Source: Arthrobacter sp. MYb23 (GTDB lineage Bacteria > Actinomycetota > Actinomycetes > Actinomycetales > Micrococcaceae). Taken from it: a stretch of 42,461 nt of DNA. Positions 23,042 to 30,925 of the stretch are shown piece after piece (within the stretch, counting starts at the first letter, position 1; every line of letters begins with the position of its first letter). The notes below the pieces were generated by a model, which worked only from the letters and a program-made list of their open reading frames with translations, had not been told where the DNA came from and ran no database searches. The stretch is taken from contig NZ_PCPR01000033.1 of the NCBI RefSeq assembly GCF_002979775.1, forward strand, positions 1 through 42,461, in the 5' to 3' direction. The translations under genes were made by a program, and so were the position numbers.

Positions 23042-24379
23042 TTACTTGAAGAACTTGGGGGCGTTCTGCTTGATGGCGTCGTCCATGGTCTTGGTGAACT
23101 GTTCGGGCGTGATGTTGCCCTGGACCAGGAGAACGAGTTCCTGCTGCAGCCGGCCGTTGGTGGTGGGGTCAAGCTGGGTATCCCACGGCATGGCTTGCTT
23201 GTCCCCAAGGGTGTTGGCCGTTTCGAGCGCCTTCTTGTACAGCGGAGTCGCGTTGGCCGGGATGGCTGTTTGCACGTTGGTGGTGGGGGAGAGGGCGCCG
23301 GTGGCGGCATACTCGGCCGGGTACTTCTCCAAGGCGAACTTCAGGAAGTCGCTCACCAGCGGATCGTAGGTCTTGGAGTTCACTGCCATGCCAATGCCGG
23401 AGGGGGAGACGAACTCGTTGGCGGAGGTCACCGAACCTTCGGTGGTGGGCAACGTGAAGAAATCGATGTCGTTCCGGACCTCGGAGTTGAGCTTGTCGGT
23501 GGCGAGGCTCGGGAGTTCCCAGGTGCCGATGTTGTACATGGCGGCTTGCCCCGAGGTGAATTGGTTCTGCGCATCCGAGTAACCCTGTGCGGAGAAGCCC
23601 TCCTGGAAGCATTGCGCCTTGCCGAGGTCGGCCATCCAGTTCACGGTCTTCTGACCGGCGTCGTCGGCAAACGATGCCTCGCCTTTCTTCAGCTTCTGGA
23701 CGAAGTCCGGTCCCGCTTCACGGAACGGCTGGTACGCAACGTAGCGTTCCAGCGGCCACTGGTCCTGCCCGTCGATGGCGATCGGTGTGATCCCTGCATT
23801 CCGCAGGGCAGTGCACATGGCGGGAACGTCATCGAGGGACTTCGGCACGGAAACGCCGGCCTTTTCAAACAATGCCTTGTTGTACCAGATGAATTCGAGC
23901 TCGAACTGGAACGGAATCATGTACAGGGAGCCGTCGTCGAAACGCTGGTAGTCCAGTGCGCCGGGGCGGTAGTCGTCATAGACGTCCAGTGATTTCAGGA
24001 GCTTGTCCGCCTCCACCATTTTTCCTTGCTTGGCAAGTTCCTGAGCGAAGGGGGTGGCATCGGTGTCGAACAATTCCGGCAGCTTGTTGGCTGCGGCCAG
24101 GGTTTCGAGTTTTTGAATGTAGGAGGGCCGGTCCGGGGTGGTGATGAGGTTCAGTGCAAAGCCCGGATGGTCTTTGGCGTAGTCGTCCGCGAGCTTTTTC
24201 ATGATGTTGATGACAGCTCCGTCGGCGGGCCTGGAGAGCAGCCATGATATTTCGCGGGGTTTGATCTCCCCGGTGGGGCTGACGTTGGAGGGGTCAGTGG
24301 CAGCACCTCCGCCGCCACAAGCTGTCAAAGCCAAAGCGGCGGCGGCTGCGACGGCGGCAGCACGGAGTAGTTTCTTCAT
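23042..24379 (-). CDS. Sugar ABC transporter substrate-binding lipoprotein
   Basis: A 445-residue exported lipoprotein. The signal peptide is MKKLLRAAAVAAAAALAL, with the lipobox LTAC and the lipidated Cys at residue 21. The mature protein has the CUT1 binding-protein fold: ADDYAKDHPGFALNL early, FWYNK-like FIWYNKALFEKAGVSVPKSL, the middle PIAIDGQDQWPLERYVAY and FTSGQAAMYNIGTWELP. It should bind DFA IV or fructose oligomers outside the membrane. The ATG at 24379 has AGGGAG about 9 bases upstream. It follows the GH32 gene after 46 bases in the same operon. Confidence 0.9.
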   Translation of the reverse strand: MKKLLRAAAVAAAAALALTACGGGGAATDPSNVSPTGEIKPREISWLLSRPADGAVINIMKKLADDYAKDHPGFALNLITTPDRPSYIQKLETLAAANKLPELFDTDATPFAQELAKQGKMVEADKLLKSLDVYDDYRPGALDYQRFDDGSLYMIPFQFELEFIWYNKALFEKAGVSVPKSLDDVPAMCTALRNAGITPIAIDGQDQWPLERYVAYQPFREAGPDFVQKLKKGEASFADDAGQKTVNWMADLGKAQCFQEGFSAQGYSDAQNQFTSGQAAMYNIGTWELPSLATDKLNSEVRNDIDFFTLPTTEGSVTSANEFVSPSGIGMAVNSKTYDPLVSDFLKFALEKYPAEYAATGALSPTTNVQTAIPANATPLYKKALETANTLGDKQAMPWDTQLDPTTNGRLQQELVLLVQGNITPEQFTKTMDDAIKQNAPKFFK

Positions 24380-24425
24380 TGCGGCAATCTCCCTTGATTG
24401 GAACAGAGGTTGGGGTGAGGAGTAT

Positions 24426-25862
24426 TCAGTTGTCGGTTCGCTGGCGTATCTCGAGTTCGGTGAGGGTCACGGTTCCTTCTCCGGCGAAGACGCCGATCCG
24501 GCCGGTAGTGAGGTCGTAAATCCTGGCGCTAAGCGCCACTTGACGGTCGACGACGGCGACGCAAGTGTCGCCGTCGACGATGACCTCAAGGGTGTGCTCG
24601 CCAGGGGCGAGTTTGCAGGGTCGCTCAAGTTCGACGTCGAACGGGACGTCCCCGGAGACGTGCCACTGAGCATCGCCGGTGATGGCGCGGGGCCAGCGGT
24701 CCAAGACGAGCCGGCCACGCTTGGGTTCCAGGCGCAGGACGTAGGAATGGTCCCCGTCATGGCTCGAGCGGAGCAGCAAACCGCACTCGGTGGTGTTGGG
24801 AGTGATATCCAGTACTGCCTTGGCGTAAAACTGTTGCGGCATTTCCTCGTCGGACACCATGGCCGTGTACCCGTCCGGCACCTCGAGCCGCGCCGGCAAC
24901 GCGCCGGTCAGGGAAACCGGGACGTCTTCCCAGAAGCTCTCCACGAGTTCATCTGCGAACGAAAATCCCAGGGTCCCGTCAGGGTTTTGGAGGGCTTCCA
25001 GCACGGACATGGTTCCTGCCCACTGCCATGGACCGTGATCGGTGTTGCCTTCCTTGCTGGCAATCCATCCGAAGAAGAAGCGCCTCCCGTCGCGTTCCGC
25101 CGTCTTTGACGCGTAGAAGGCACGGCCGTCAATGCTGTCCAAAGCAGGCACCATCCACGGGCCGTCGGGGCTCTTGGCCATGCGGTAGCGGGTGGTGAAC
25201 GATTCCGAGAACTCGGAGTAGACCATGTACCACCAGTCACCCCAGGCGAAGACGTCCGGGCATTCGTGCGTGATGTAGCGGCGCGGATCCCAGAACGGTT
25301 CGGTGTGTTGCCACGTCATCAGGTCTGGGGATACGCACTGTGCGATGACGCCGCGGCGGCGTTCGGGCCCGGTTGAGTGCCTTGCCGCGAGAAGCATCCT
25401 CCACAGGTTCTTGTTGTCGTCCCAAAACACGAAGGGATCGCGCCAATCACCGGATTCGTAGCCGGCTGGGGCGCCGAAGGTGTGCTCGGGGTGCTTGTGC
25501 CAGGTCCGCATGCCATCAGTACTCGTGGCATGCATGACCATCTGCAGGGGCGCCCCATCGGGACCGAGGTTGCGGGGGTTCTGGCCGGTGTAGAACAGGT
25601 GATGGACGCCGGACTTGTCCGTGACGATGCTGCCTGTGTAGGCGTTGAAGTCCAGGTCTGTTTCGCTGCCGTGGTGCAGCGATACGCCGTGGTCCTCAAA
25701 CTGGGTGAGGTCTTTGGTGGTGACCAGGTTCCATGAGGTACCGGGTTTTGGGTCTGAGCGGTCTTCGTGAAGGTAGAAGAGCCAGAACTCCCCGTCCTTT
25801 TCGAAGGGGATGAGGTCTCCAACCCAGCCGTCGGCTGGTTGGAAGAAGACTGAGCGTTTCAT
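24426..25862 (-). CDS. Intracellular GH32 glycoside hydrolase, likely DFA IV or fructo-oligosaccharide hydrolase
   Basis: A 478-residue GH32 protein without a signal peptide, so cytosolic. It has a five-blade propeller followed by a C-terminal beta sandwich. The three catalytic acids are seen as Asp16 in GWVGDLIPF (the usual NDPNG nucleophile motif is altered), Asp142 in GDWRDPFVFW and Glu200 in ITHECPDVF. This nucleophile motif differs from that of ordinary invertases and levanases, which suggests an unusual substrate. It is divergent from the levan fructotransferase gene and first in the importer operon. The likely job is to open imported DFA IV to fructose units. A simple beta-fructosidase is the alternative. 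Confidence 0.8.
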   Translation of the reverse strand: MKRSVFFQPADGWVGDLIPFEKDGEFWLFYLHEDRSDPKPGTSWNLVTTKDLTQFEDHGVSLHHGSETDLDFNAYTGSIVTDKSGVHHLFYTGQNPRNLGPDGAPLQMVMHATSTDGMRTWHKHPEHTFGAPAGYESGDWRDPFVFWDDNKNLWRMLLAARHSTGPERRRGVIAQCVSPDLMTWQHTEPFWDPRRYITHECPDVFAWGDWWYMVYSEFSESFTTRYRMAKSPDGPWMVPALDSIDGRAFYASKTAERDGRRFFFGWIASKEGNTDHGPWQWAGTMSVLEALQNPDGTLGFSFADELVESFWEDVPVSLTGALPARLEVPDGYTAMVSDEEMPQQFYAKAVLDITPNTTECGLLLRSSHDGDHSYVLRLEPKRGRLVLDRWPRAITGDAQWHVSGDVPFDVELERPCKLAPGEHTLEVIVDGDTCVAVVDRQVALSARIYDLTTGRIGVFAGEGTVTLTELEIRQRTDN

Positions 25863-25880
25863 CTGCGCTGATGTCCATTC

Positions 25881-25895
25881 TGCTAAAGCGTTTGA
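25881..25895. promoter_or_regulatory. LacI-type operator O1, near the GH32 start
   Basis: TGCTAAAGCGTTTGA follows the same pattern (TTGCTAAA-CG-TTGA) as the two operators further right. It lies between the -10 box of the GH32 promoter and the GH32 start codon, so a bound repressor would act as a roadblock to transcription. Confidence 0.6.
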
Positions 25896-25903
25896 TCACT
25901 CGT

Positions 25904-25944
25904 AAGTTAGCGCGGATTTCCAGACTGTTCAAGCGTTTTAGCAA
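25904..25944 (-). promoter_or_regulatory. Promoter of the GH32-importer operon with operator O2
   Basis: On the minus strand TTGAAC (25932-25927) and TAACTT (25909-25904) are separated by exactly 17 bases. The operator O2, CAAGCGTTTTAGCAA at 25930-25944, overlaps the -35 box, so a LacI protein bound there would block polymerase. The start codon lies about 40 bases downstream with O1 between. Confidence 0.7.
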
Positions 25945-25957
25945 AATTCTTTTTCCC

Positions 25958-25999
25958 TTGCTAAAACGCTTGACCAGCCTCACTTGCTGCCGCTAATGT
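25958..25999 (+). promoter_or_regulatory. Promoter of the levan fructotransferase gene with operator O3
   Basis: O3, TTGCTAAAACGCTTG at 25958-25972, is the exact reverse complement of O2 and overlaps the -35 box TTGACC (25970-25975). The -10 box TAATGT (25994-25999) lies 18 bases further on. The layout mirrors the minus-strand promoter, so one repressor would control both directions. The leader from about 26006 to 26079 has no further signal apart from the ribosome binding site. Confidence 0.7.
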
Positions 26000-26079
26000 C
26001 CTGCATAGCTTCGGCTTCCCCCACCCCGCTGGATGACGTTTGGCGCACTGTTGCCCCAAACGCCGAGAGGAACGAATCA

Positions 26080-27639
26080 ATGACGAATCACATTTCTCGA
26101 CGCACGGCCCTGCAGGGCGCCGGAGTTGGCGCCATGGCGCTGTTCCTGAGCAATGCTGTACCTGCAGCCGCGCACGCCCAAGCATCGCTAAGGGCCATTT
26201 ACCACATGACTCCGCCCTCGGGCTGGCTATGTGATCCGCAGCGTCCGGTCCACACCAATGGCGCCTACCAGCTCTACTATCTCCATTCCGGTCAGAACAA
26301 TGGTCCGGGCGGCTGGGACCACGCAACCACAAGCGACGGCGTCTCCTTCACCCACAACGGTGTGGCTATTCCCCTGCAGACCGACTTCCCGGTGTGGTCG
26401 GGATCGGCCGTGGTGGACTCGGCGAACACGGCTGGTTTCGGTGCCGGAGCGGTAGTTGCGCTGGCAACTCAGCCGACCGGCGGGGTTCGAAAGTTCCAGG
26501 AGCAATATCTCTATTGGTCTACCGACGGCGGCTACACGTTCTCCGCACTTCCTGATCCGGTGATCGTTAATACTGACGGGCGAACTGCAACCACCCAATC
26601 TGAGATTGACAACGCAGAGTGGTTCCGCGACCCGAAGATCCACTGGGACGTTGTACGCAATGAGTGGGTGTGCGTGATCGGACGTGCGCGGTATGCGGCG
26701 TTTTACACCTCAACGAACCTGCGGGATTGGAGTTGGAAATCGAACTTCGACTACCCGAACCATGCCCTGGGCGGAATCGAGTGCCCTGATCTGTTCGAAA
26801 TGACGGCCGGCGATGGCACCCGGCATTGGGTGTTCGGTGCGAGCATGGACGCTTACAGCATTGATCTGCCAATGACCTTTGCCTATTGGACGGGTGCCTG
26901 GAACGGCACGGCCTTCATTGCTGATGACCTCACGCCGCAGTGGCTCGACTGGGGATGGGACTGGTATGCCGCCGTGACGTGGCCGTCTGTTGAAGCACCC
27001 GAAACCAAACGCCTGGCCACCGCCTGGATGAACAACTGGAAGTATGCTGCCCGCGACGTACCCACTGATGCTTCTGATGGCTACAACGGTCAGAACTCCA
27101 TCACGCGTGAACTACGGTTGGAGCGCCAATCGGGAGGCTGGTACAGCTTGATCAGCTCCCCGGTTGAGGCGCTGCAGGGTTACGTCACCGCCACCACCAC
27201 CCTGCCTGACCGCACGGTTAACGGCAGCGTCGTGCTCCCATGGAGCGGCCGCGCCTACGAGCTTGAGCTCGATATTTCATGGAACGTGGCCACGAACGTC
27301 GGGGTATCTGTTGGCCGCTCCCCGGACGGCTCCCGCCATACCAATATTGGCAAGTACGGTGACGAGTTATACGTGGACCGAGCGCCGTCAGACCAAGGAG
27401 GGTACGCGCTGGTGCCCTACACGCGGGCCGCTGCGCCTATAGATGCCAACGCGCAGTCAGTCCATCTGCGCATCTTCGTGGACAAGCAGAGCGTGGAGGT
27501 GTTTGTGAACTCCGGGCACACTGTGATTTCGCAGCAGGTTCACTTCGTCGACGGCGACACCGGGGTCTCACTCTATGCGGACGGGGGCGCCGCGAACTTC
27601 ACCGGAATCACCATCCGCGAGTTTGGCAGTCCTCTTTAG
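26080..27639 (+). CDS. lftA: Levan fructotransferase (GH32), secreted, DFA IV-forming
   Basis: A 519-residue GH32 enzyme. It starts at ATG 26080 with GAGAGGAA upstream. A Tat-type signal is seen (ISRRTALQGAGVGAMALFLS, cleavage near AHA at residue 33). The mature protein matches recalled Arthrobacter levan fructotransferases closely: AIYHMTPPSGWLCDPQRPV, YYLHSGQNNGPGGWDHATTS and WLDWGWDWYAAVTWPS. The catalytic acids are Asp52 (CDPQ), Asp184 (FRDPK) and Glu234 (IECPD). The known enzymes cut levan from the end and release di-D-fructose 2,6':6,2' dianhydride (DFA IV) by an intramolecular transfer. It is divergent from the import operon under common operators. A levanase activity instead is possible but less likely. 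Confidence 0.88.
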   Translation: MTNHISRRTALQGAGVGAMALFLSNAVPAAAHAQASLRAIYHMTPPSGWLCDPQRPVHTNGAYQLYYLHSGQNNGPGGWDHATTSDGVSFTHNGVAIPLQTDFPVWSGSAVVDSANTAGFGAGAVVALATQPTGGVRKFQEQYLYWSTDGGYTFSALPDPVIVNTDGRTATTQSEIDNAEWFRDPKIHWDVVRNEWVCVIGRARYAAFYTSTNLRDWSWKSNFDYPNHALGGIECPDLFEMTAGDGTRHWVFGASMDAYSIDLPMTFAYWTGAWNGTAFIADDLTPQWLDWGWDWYAAVTWPSVEAPETKRLATAWMNNWKYAARDVPTDASDGYNGQNSITRELRLERQSGGWYSLISSPVEALQGYVTATTTLPDRTVNGSVVLPWSGRAYELELDISWNVATNVGVSVGRSPDGSRHTNIGKYGDELYVDRAPSDQGGYALVPYTRAAAPIDANAQSVHLRIFVDKQSVEVFVNSGHTVISQQVHFVDGDTGVSLYADGGAANFTGITIREFGSPL

Positions 27640-27654
27640 CCGGCCGGGCCCGCG

Positions 27655-27888
27655 CTAGGCGCCGTGTGGCCGAATGCGGGCGTGGTGCCCAGAGCGGACT
27701 TTCAGGGTGGATGGCCGGAACCGGTGGACGGCACGTGGCTCCCCCTTTGGGTGGCGGGGGAAGTGCGCCTTGGGCCTGTGCTCCTCTTCTGCGCGCGAGG
27801 AGGGGAGCAGGGCCAGCGGCAGGATGGTGCCTGCGAGCCAGACAACCACGCCGATAAGCACTAGAAGGATGGCTGAAGTGGGCTCCAT
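27655..27888 (-). CDS. Small single-pass membrane protein, hypothetical
   Basis: A 77-residue protein starting at MEPTSAILLVLIGVVVWLAG, ATG 27888. There is one membrane helix at about residues 5-28, then an acidic Arg/His-rich tail (SSRAEEEHRPKAHFPRHPKG). The ribosome binding site is weak. The longer frame to 28047 covers the divergent gene and is not used. The function is unknown. It converges with the levan fructotransferase gene. Confidence 0.45.
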   Translation of the reverse strand: MEPTSAILLVLIGVVVWLAGTILPLALLPSSRAEEEHRPKAHFPRHPKGEPRAVHRFRPSTLKVRSGHHARIRPHGA

Positions 27889-27991
27889 GAGATCAGCATA
27901 GACACATTGAACGCCGTTGATAAGTAGCCTGATTACCACTTTTTCCGGGCGGTGTCCTTGACAAGCCCGGCGGTGCCACCACACTGATTTC

Positions 27992-28612
27992 ATGTACCGG
28001 AACAGCCGCGTGTCAGCCCAGTTTTCCATGTCACTTGACGGATACATCGCTCGGGATGATGACGGAATCGGCCCGCTCTTCGACTGGTATGAGGCCGGAT
28101 CAGTTGAAACCTGGATGCCAGGTCACCCTGTGCCGTTTCATCTCAGCGAAGCCGATGCCGCCTACTGGAAGTCACTCCCACGGGAGGGGGCGTTCATCTG
28201 CGGCAGGCGGATCTTCGATATGACAAAGGGGTGGGGCGGTCATCCGCCCAACGAGTCACCAACGGTTGTCCTGACGCACCGCGCACCCCCGTCGGATTGG
28301 CCACCGGTCCGGCGGGATGCTCAGCCGGTCCCGTTCGAATTCGTAGGGGATCTGGATTCGGCCCTGGAGCGTGCCGTCCAGCTCGCGGCCGGTAGGGAGA
28401 TCGGCGTTGCCGGCGCGGACGTGGCACAGCAGTGCATGCGCCTGGGGGTGGTGGACGAGCTCCGGGTTGATTTGGTGCCTGTATTGTTCGGACGCGGTAT
28501 TCGCTGGTTCGCGGACCTTGAGACGGACATCATGCTCGACGATCCCGTGATCGTTCCAGGAACCCGCGTCACCCATCTCATCTATCAGGTGCGCCGCCTG
28601 GACCCGCGCTAA
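27992..28612 (+). CDS. RibD/dihydrofolate reductase-like protein
   Basis: A 206-residue cytosolic protein of the RibD C-terminal (dihydrofolate reductase-like) family. Signs are the N-terminal strand with SAQFSMSLDGYIARDDDG, then GAFICGRRIFDMTKGWGG, the NADPH-site segment GREIGVAGADVAQQCMRLGV and the closing strand DELRVDLVPVLFGRGIRWF. Family members reduce folate- or riboflavin-related compounds with NADPH, and many have unknown substrates. It is monocistronic. A TTGACA lies at 27958-27963, but no matching -10 box is clear. Confidence 0.8.
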   Translation: MYRNSRVSAQFSMSLDGYIARDDDGIGPLFDWYEAGSVETWMPGHPVPFHLSEADAAYWKSLPREGAFICGRRIFDMTKGWGGHPPNESPTVVLTHRAPPSDWPPVRRDAQPVPFEFVGDLDSALERAVQLAAGREIGVAGADVAQQCMRLGVVDELRVDLVPVLFGRGIRWFADLETDIMLDDPVIVPGTRVTHLIYQVRRLDPR

Positions 28613-28739
28613 CGTCACCCATCCGGGGTTATCCACAACCGCGCAAACAGCGTACGACGGCGGGGACCCGCCCGCGCTAGGCTGGTCACCTCGGCTGAAG
28701 CAAGTGGCCGCAGGAACCACAACGCGGAGCCACATCTTA

Positions 28740-30404
28740 ATGTCCGATGACCTTGCCTTGACCGCTTTGGCGGCCACTTCCTTTTCCCTGCCTAAGCTGC
28801 GCGAAGGCCAACTCGCCGGCATGGCTGCCCTCGTCCAGGGGCGTGATGTCCTCGCTGTCATGCCCACCGGGTACGGAAAATCCGCTACCTATCAGGTCGC
28901 AGCGCTGCACCTACACAACACGACGGGGCGGCCCGCCGTCGTCGTTTCTCCCCTCATTGCCTTGCAAGAAGACCAAATGGACGGGCTGACTGAGGACTTG
29001 GGTGAGGGCACGGCCGTCGTCATCAATTCTTCCCGCAGCGATTCAGAGGTGGAGGCCGCCTGGCTGGCAGTCGAATCCGGAAAAGCGATCTTCCTGTTCC
29101 TCGCTCCTGAGCAATTGGCCAAAAAGGAAACAGTGGAGCGGATCGACAAGCTGAACATCACCATGTTCGTGGTGGACGAGGCACATTGCGTCTCCTCCTG
29201 GGGCCACGACTTCCGCCCGGACTACCTCGAATTAGGCAGCGTCCGCGAGCGCCTGGGCAACCCGCCCGCTATAGCCCTCACCGCAACTGCGTCCCCACCC
29301 GTGCGTGAGGAAATCGTCAAGTCGTTGGGCATGACGGAACCGCTGGTCCTGGTCCGTGGCTTCGATCGCCCCAACATCAGCCACGACGTTGTCCGGCACC
29401 AAGACGCTAAAGGCAAGCGGAGAGCCGTTGTGGAGCAGGTTGTCGCGCTTGCCAAAGCGGAGGGCCTGGGGCTGCTTTATGCCGCTACCCGCAAAGACAC
29501 CGAGAAGTACGCGGCCGCGCTGACGGAGCAAGGTCTGCGTTCCGAGGCTTATCACGCTGGCCGGGCGGACGCGGACCGGGAAAGCATCCATGAGCGGTTC
29601 CTGGATGACCAACTGGATGTAGTCGTCGCCACAACAGCTTTTGGCATGGGGATCGACAAACCCAATGTCCGGTTCGTGGTGCACGCAGATATTCCGGAGT
29701 CCTTGGACGCTTACTACCAGGAAATTGGCCGTGCGGGTCGCGACGGTAAACCGGCAGCGGCCATACTGCATTACCGTGCCGAGGACCTTGGGTTGCGTAA
29801 GTTCTTCGCCACCCATGCCCCGGATGCGGAGGAGCTCATGGCCGTGCTGAAAGTCATCAAGAACGCCGGCGCACCTGCTCCTCTGACCGCCTTGGCAGAG
29901 CTCGCCGGCTTCCCTGCCCGCCGCGTCACAGCGCTGGTGAACCAGTTGGAAGAAGCGGGTGCCGTGAGTACCGGAAAGCGCGGCGCTCGGCTCAGTTCCA
30001 AAGCCAAACTGAGCGCACTGGTGGACCGGGCTGTTCAGTTGGCTGAGGCGCGTCAACGCGTTGAACAGTCACGGCTCACCATGATGCGTGGCTACGCGGA
30101 GACGGACGGCTGCCGTCGCCAGTTCCTTTTGGGCTACTTCGGGGAGGATCTGCCGCGGCCCTGCGGCAACTGCGATGCGTGCGCCGAAATGCCCGACGCC
30201 GCCGGGCCGGGTGACGCCGGCCAGTGCGCCTCAGCCGCCGGGAAGGTGTTCCCCTTGCAGTCCACCGTGATCCACAAAGAGTGGGGGCCGGGGTTGGTGA
30301 TGCGGCACGAGGACGACGTCATGACAGTTCTGTTCGAAAAGGAAGGCTACAAGACCCTGTCCCGAACCGCCGTCGTCGAGCATGACTTGCTGAAGCCGGC
30401 TTAG
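28740..30404 (+). CDS. recQ: RecQ-family ATP-dependent DNA helicase
   Basis: A 554-residue SF2 helicase. The start is MSDDLALTAL at 28740; the GTG at 28704 is an alternative. It has the RecQ motif 0 segment LREGQLAGMAALVQG, Walker A PTGYGKS with Lys47, Walker B VVDEAHC at about 145-150, motif III TATASP, and motif VI YYQEIGRAGRDG. The zinc-binding region ends in CRRQFLLGYFGEDLPRPCGN and CDAC. The C-terminal HRDC domain is absent. Instead there is a short extension with HKEWGPGLVMRHEDDVMTVL. It unwinds DNA 3' to 5' in recombination and repair. It overlaps the convergent membrane protein gene by 4 bases. Confidence 0.9.
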   Translation: MSDDLALTALAATSFSLPKLREGQLAGMAALVQGRDVLAVMPTGYGKSATYQVAALHLHNTTGRPAVVVSPLIALQEDQMDGLTEDLGEGTAVVINSSRSDSEVEAAWLAVESGKAIFLFLAPEQLAKKETVERIDKLNITMFVVDEAHCVSSWGHDFRPDYLELGSVRERLGNPPAIALTATASPPVREEIVKSLGMTEPLVLVRGFDRPNISHDVVRHQDAKGKRRAVVEQVVALAKAEGLGLLYAATRKDTEKYAAALTEQGLRSEAYHAGRADADRESIHERFLDDQLDVVVATTAFGMGIDKPNVRFVVHADIPESLDAYYQEIGRAGRDGKPAAAILHYRAEDLGLRKFFATHAPDAEELMAVLKVIKNAGAPAPLTALAELAGFPARRVTALVNQLEEAGAVSTGKRGARLSSKAKLSALVDRAVQLAEARQRVEQSRLTMMRGYAETDGCRRQFLLGYFGEDLPRPCGNCDACAEMPDAAGPGDAGQCASAAGKVFPLQSTVIHKEWGPGLVMRHEDDVMTVLFEKEGYKTLSRTAVVEHDLLKPA

Positions 30405-30907
30405 GTGCGGGCCGTGCGCATCCCGGGCTTTCCACGAAAGATCATCACCATCAGCGTGCCGATCAGTGCCGCCGCGCTGACCAGGCCCAGCAGACCACCC
30501 CATGGAGTGTAGTCACCACCGGATATGAAGAAGGCGTCTGCCAAGGCCATGCCGACGGAGAAAGATGCAAAGAAATACATGGGTGCGCCGAGCACCAGGA
30601 TCAAGAGTTGGAGAATCACCACCGTCCTTAGCCGTGAGATAACCCGGGTTGCCGTCAGCAGGACCACAACCAGAGCTAAAAGCGTTCCGATGCTTGTCCA
30701 CGTCAAAACTGCCACCCAGGAGATTGACTCGTTGCGTCGGGCCAATCCGTCGTGGATTTCGTCCAGCGTGGCGCCCGGAACAGCGGCGAGCGGATTCCAC
30801 ACGAGGATCTGCAACGCTGCGGTGAGCCCGTAGGCCGCTATTGCGATCAGCCCAACGATGCTGACGATGACGCGCGATGTTTGTGTGCTGCTTCCCTTGG
30901 TCCCCAT
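30401..30907 (-). CDS. Four-helix membrane protein, hypothetical
   Basis: A 168-residue integral membrane protein with helices at about residues 13-36, 63-87, 93-115 and 134-157. The first loop, LAAVPGATLDEIHDGLARRN, is probably outside and contains acidic residues. Its stop overlaps the stop of recQ. It lies 18 bases after the NAD(P)H-hydrate dehydratase gene read in the other sense, so no operon is suggested. There is no known family. Confidence 0.6.
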   Translation of the reverse strand: MGTKGSSTQTSRVIVSIVGLIAIAAYGLTAALQILVWNPLAAVPGATLDEIHDGLARRNESISWVAVLTWTSIGTLLALVVVLLTATRVISRLRTVVILQLLILVLGAPMYFFASFSVGMALADAFFISGGDYTPWGGLLGLVSAAALIGTLMVMIFRGKPGMRTART

Positions 30908-30925
30908 GCAGGCAGCCTAGGGGAA

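Noticed and set aside
28620..28739. Upstream region of recQ as an SOS-regulated promoter
   Set aside because: No LexA-type box could be seen by eye.
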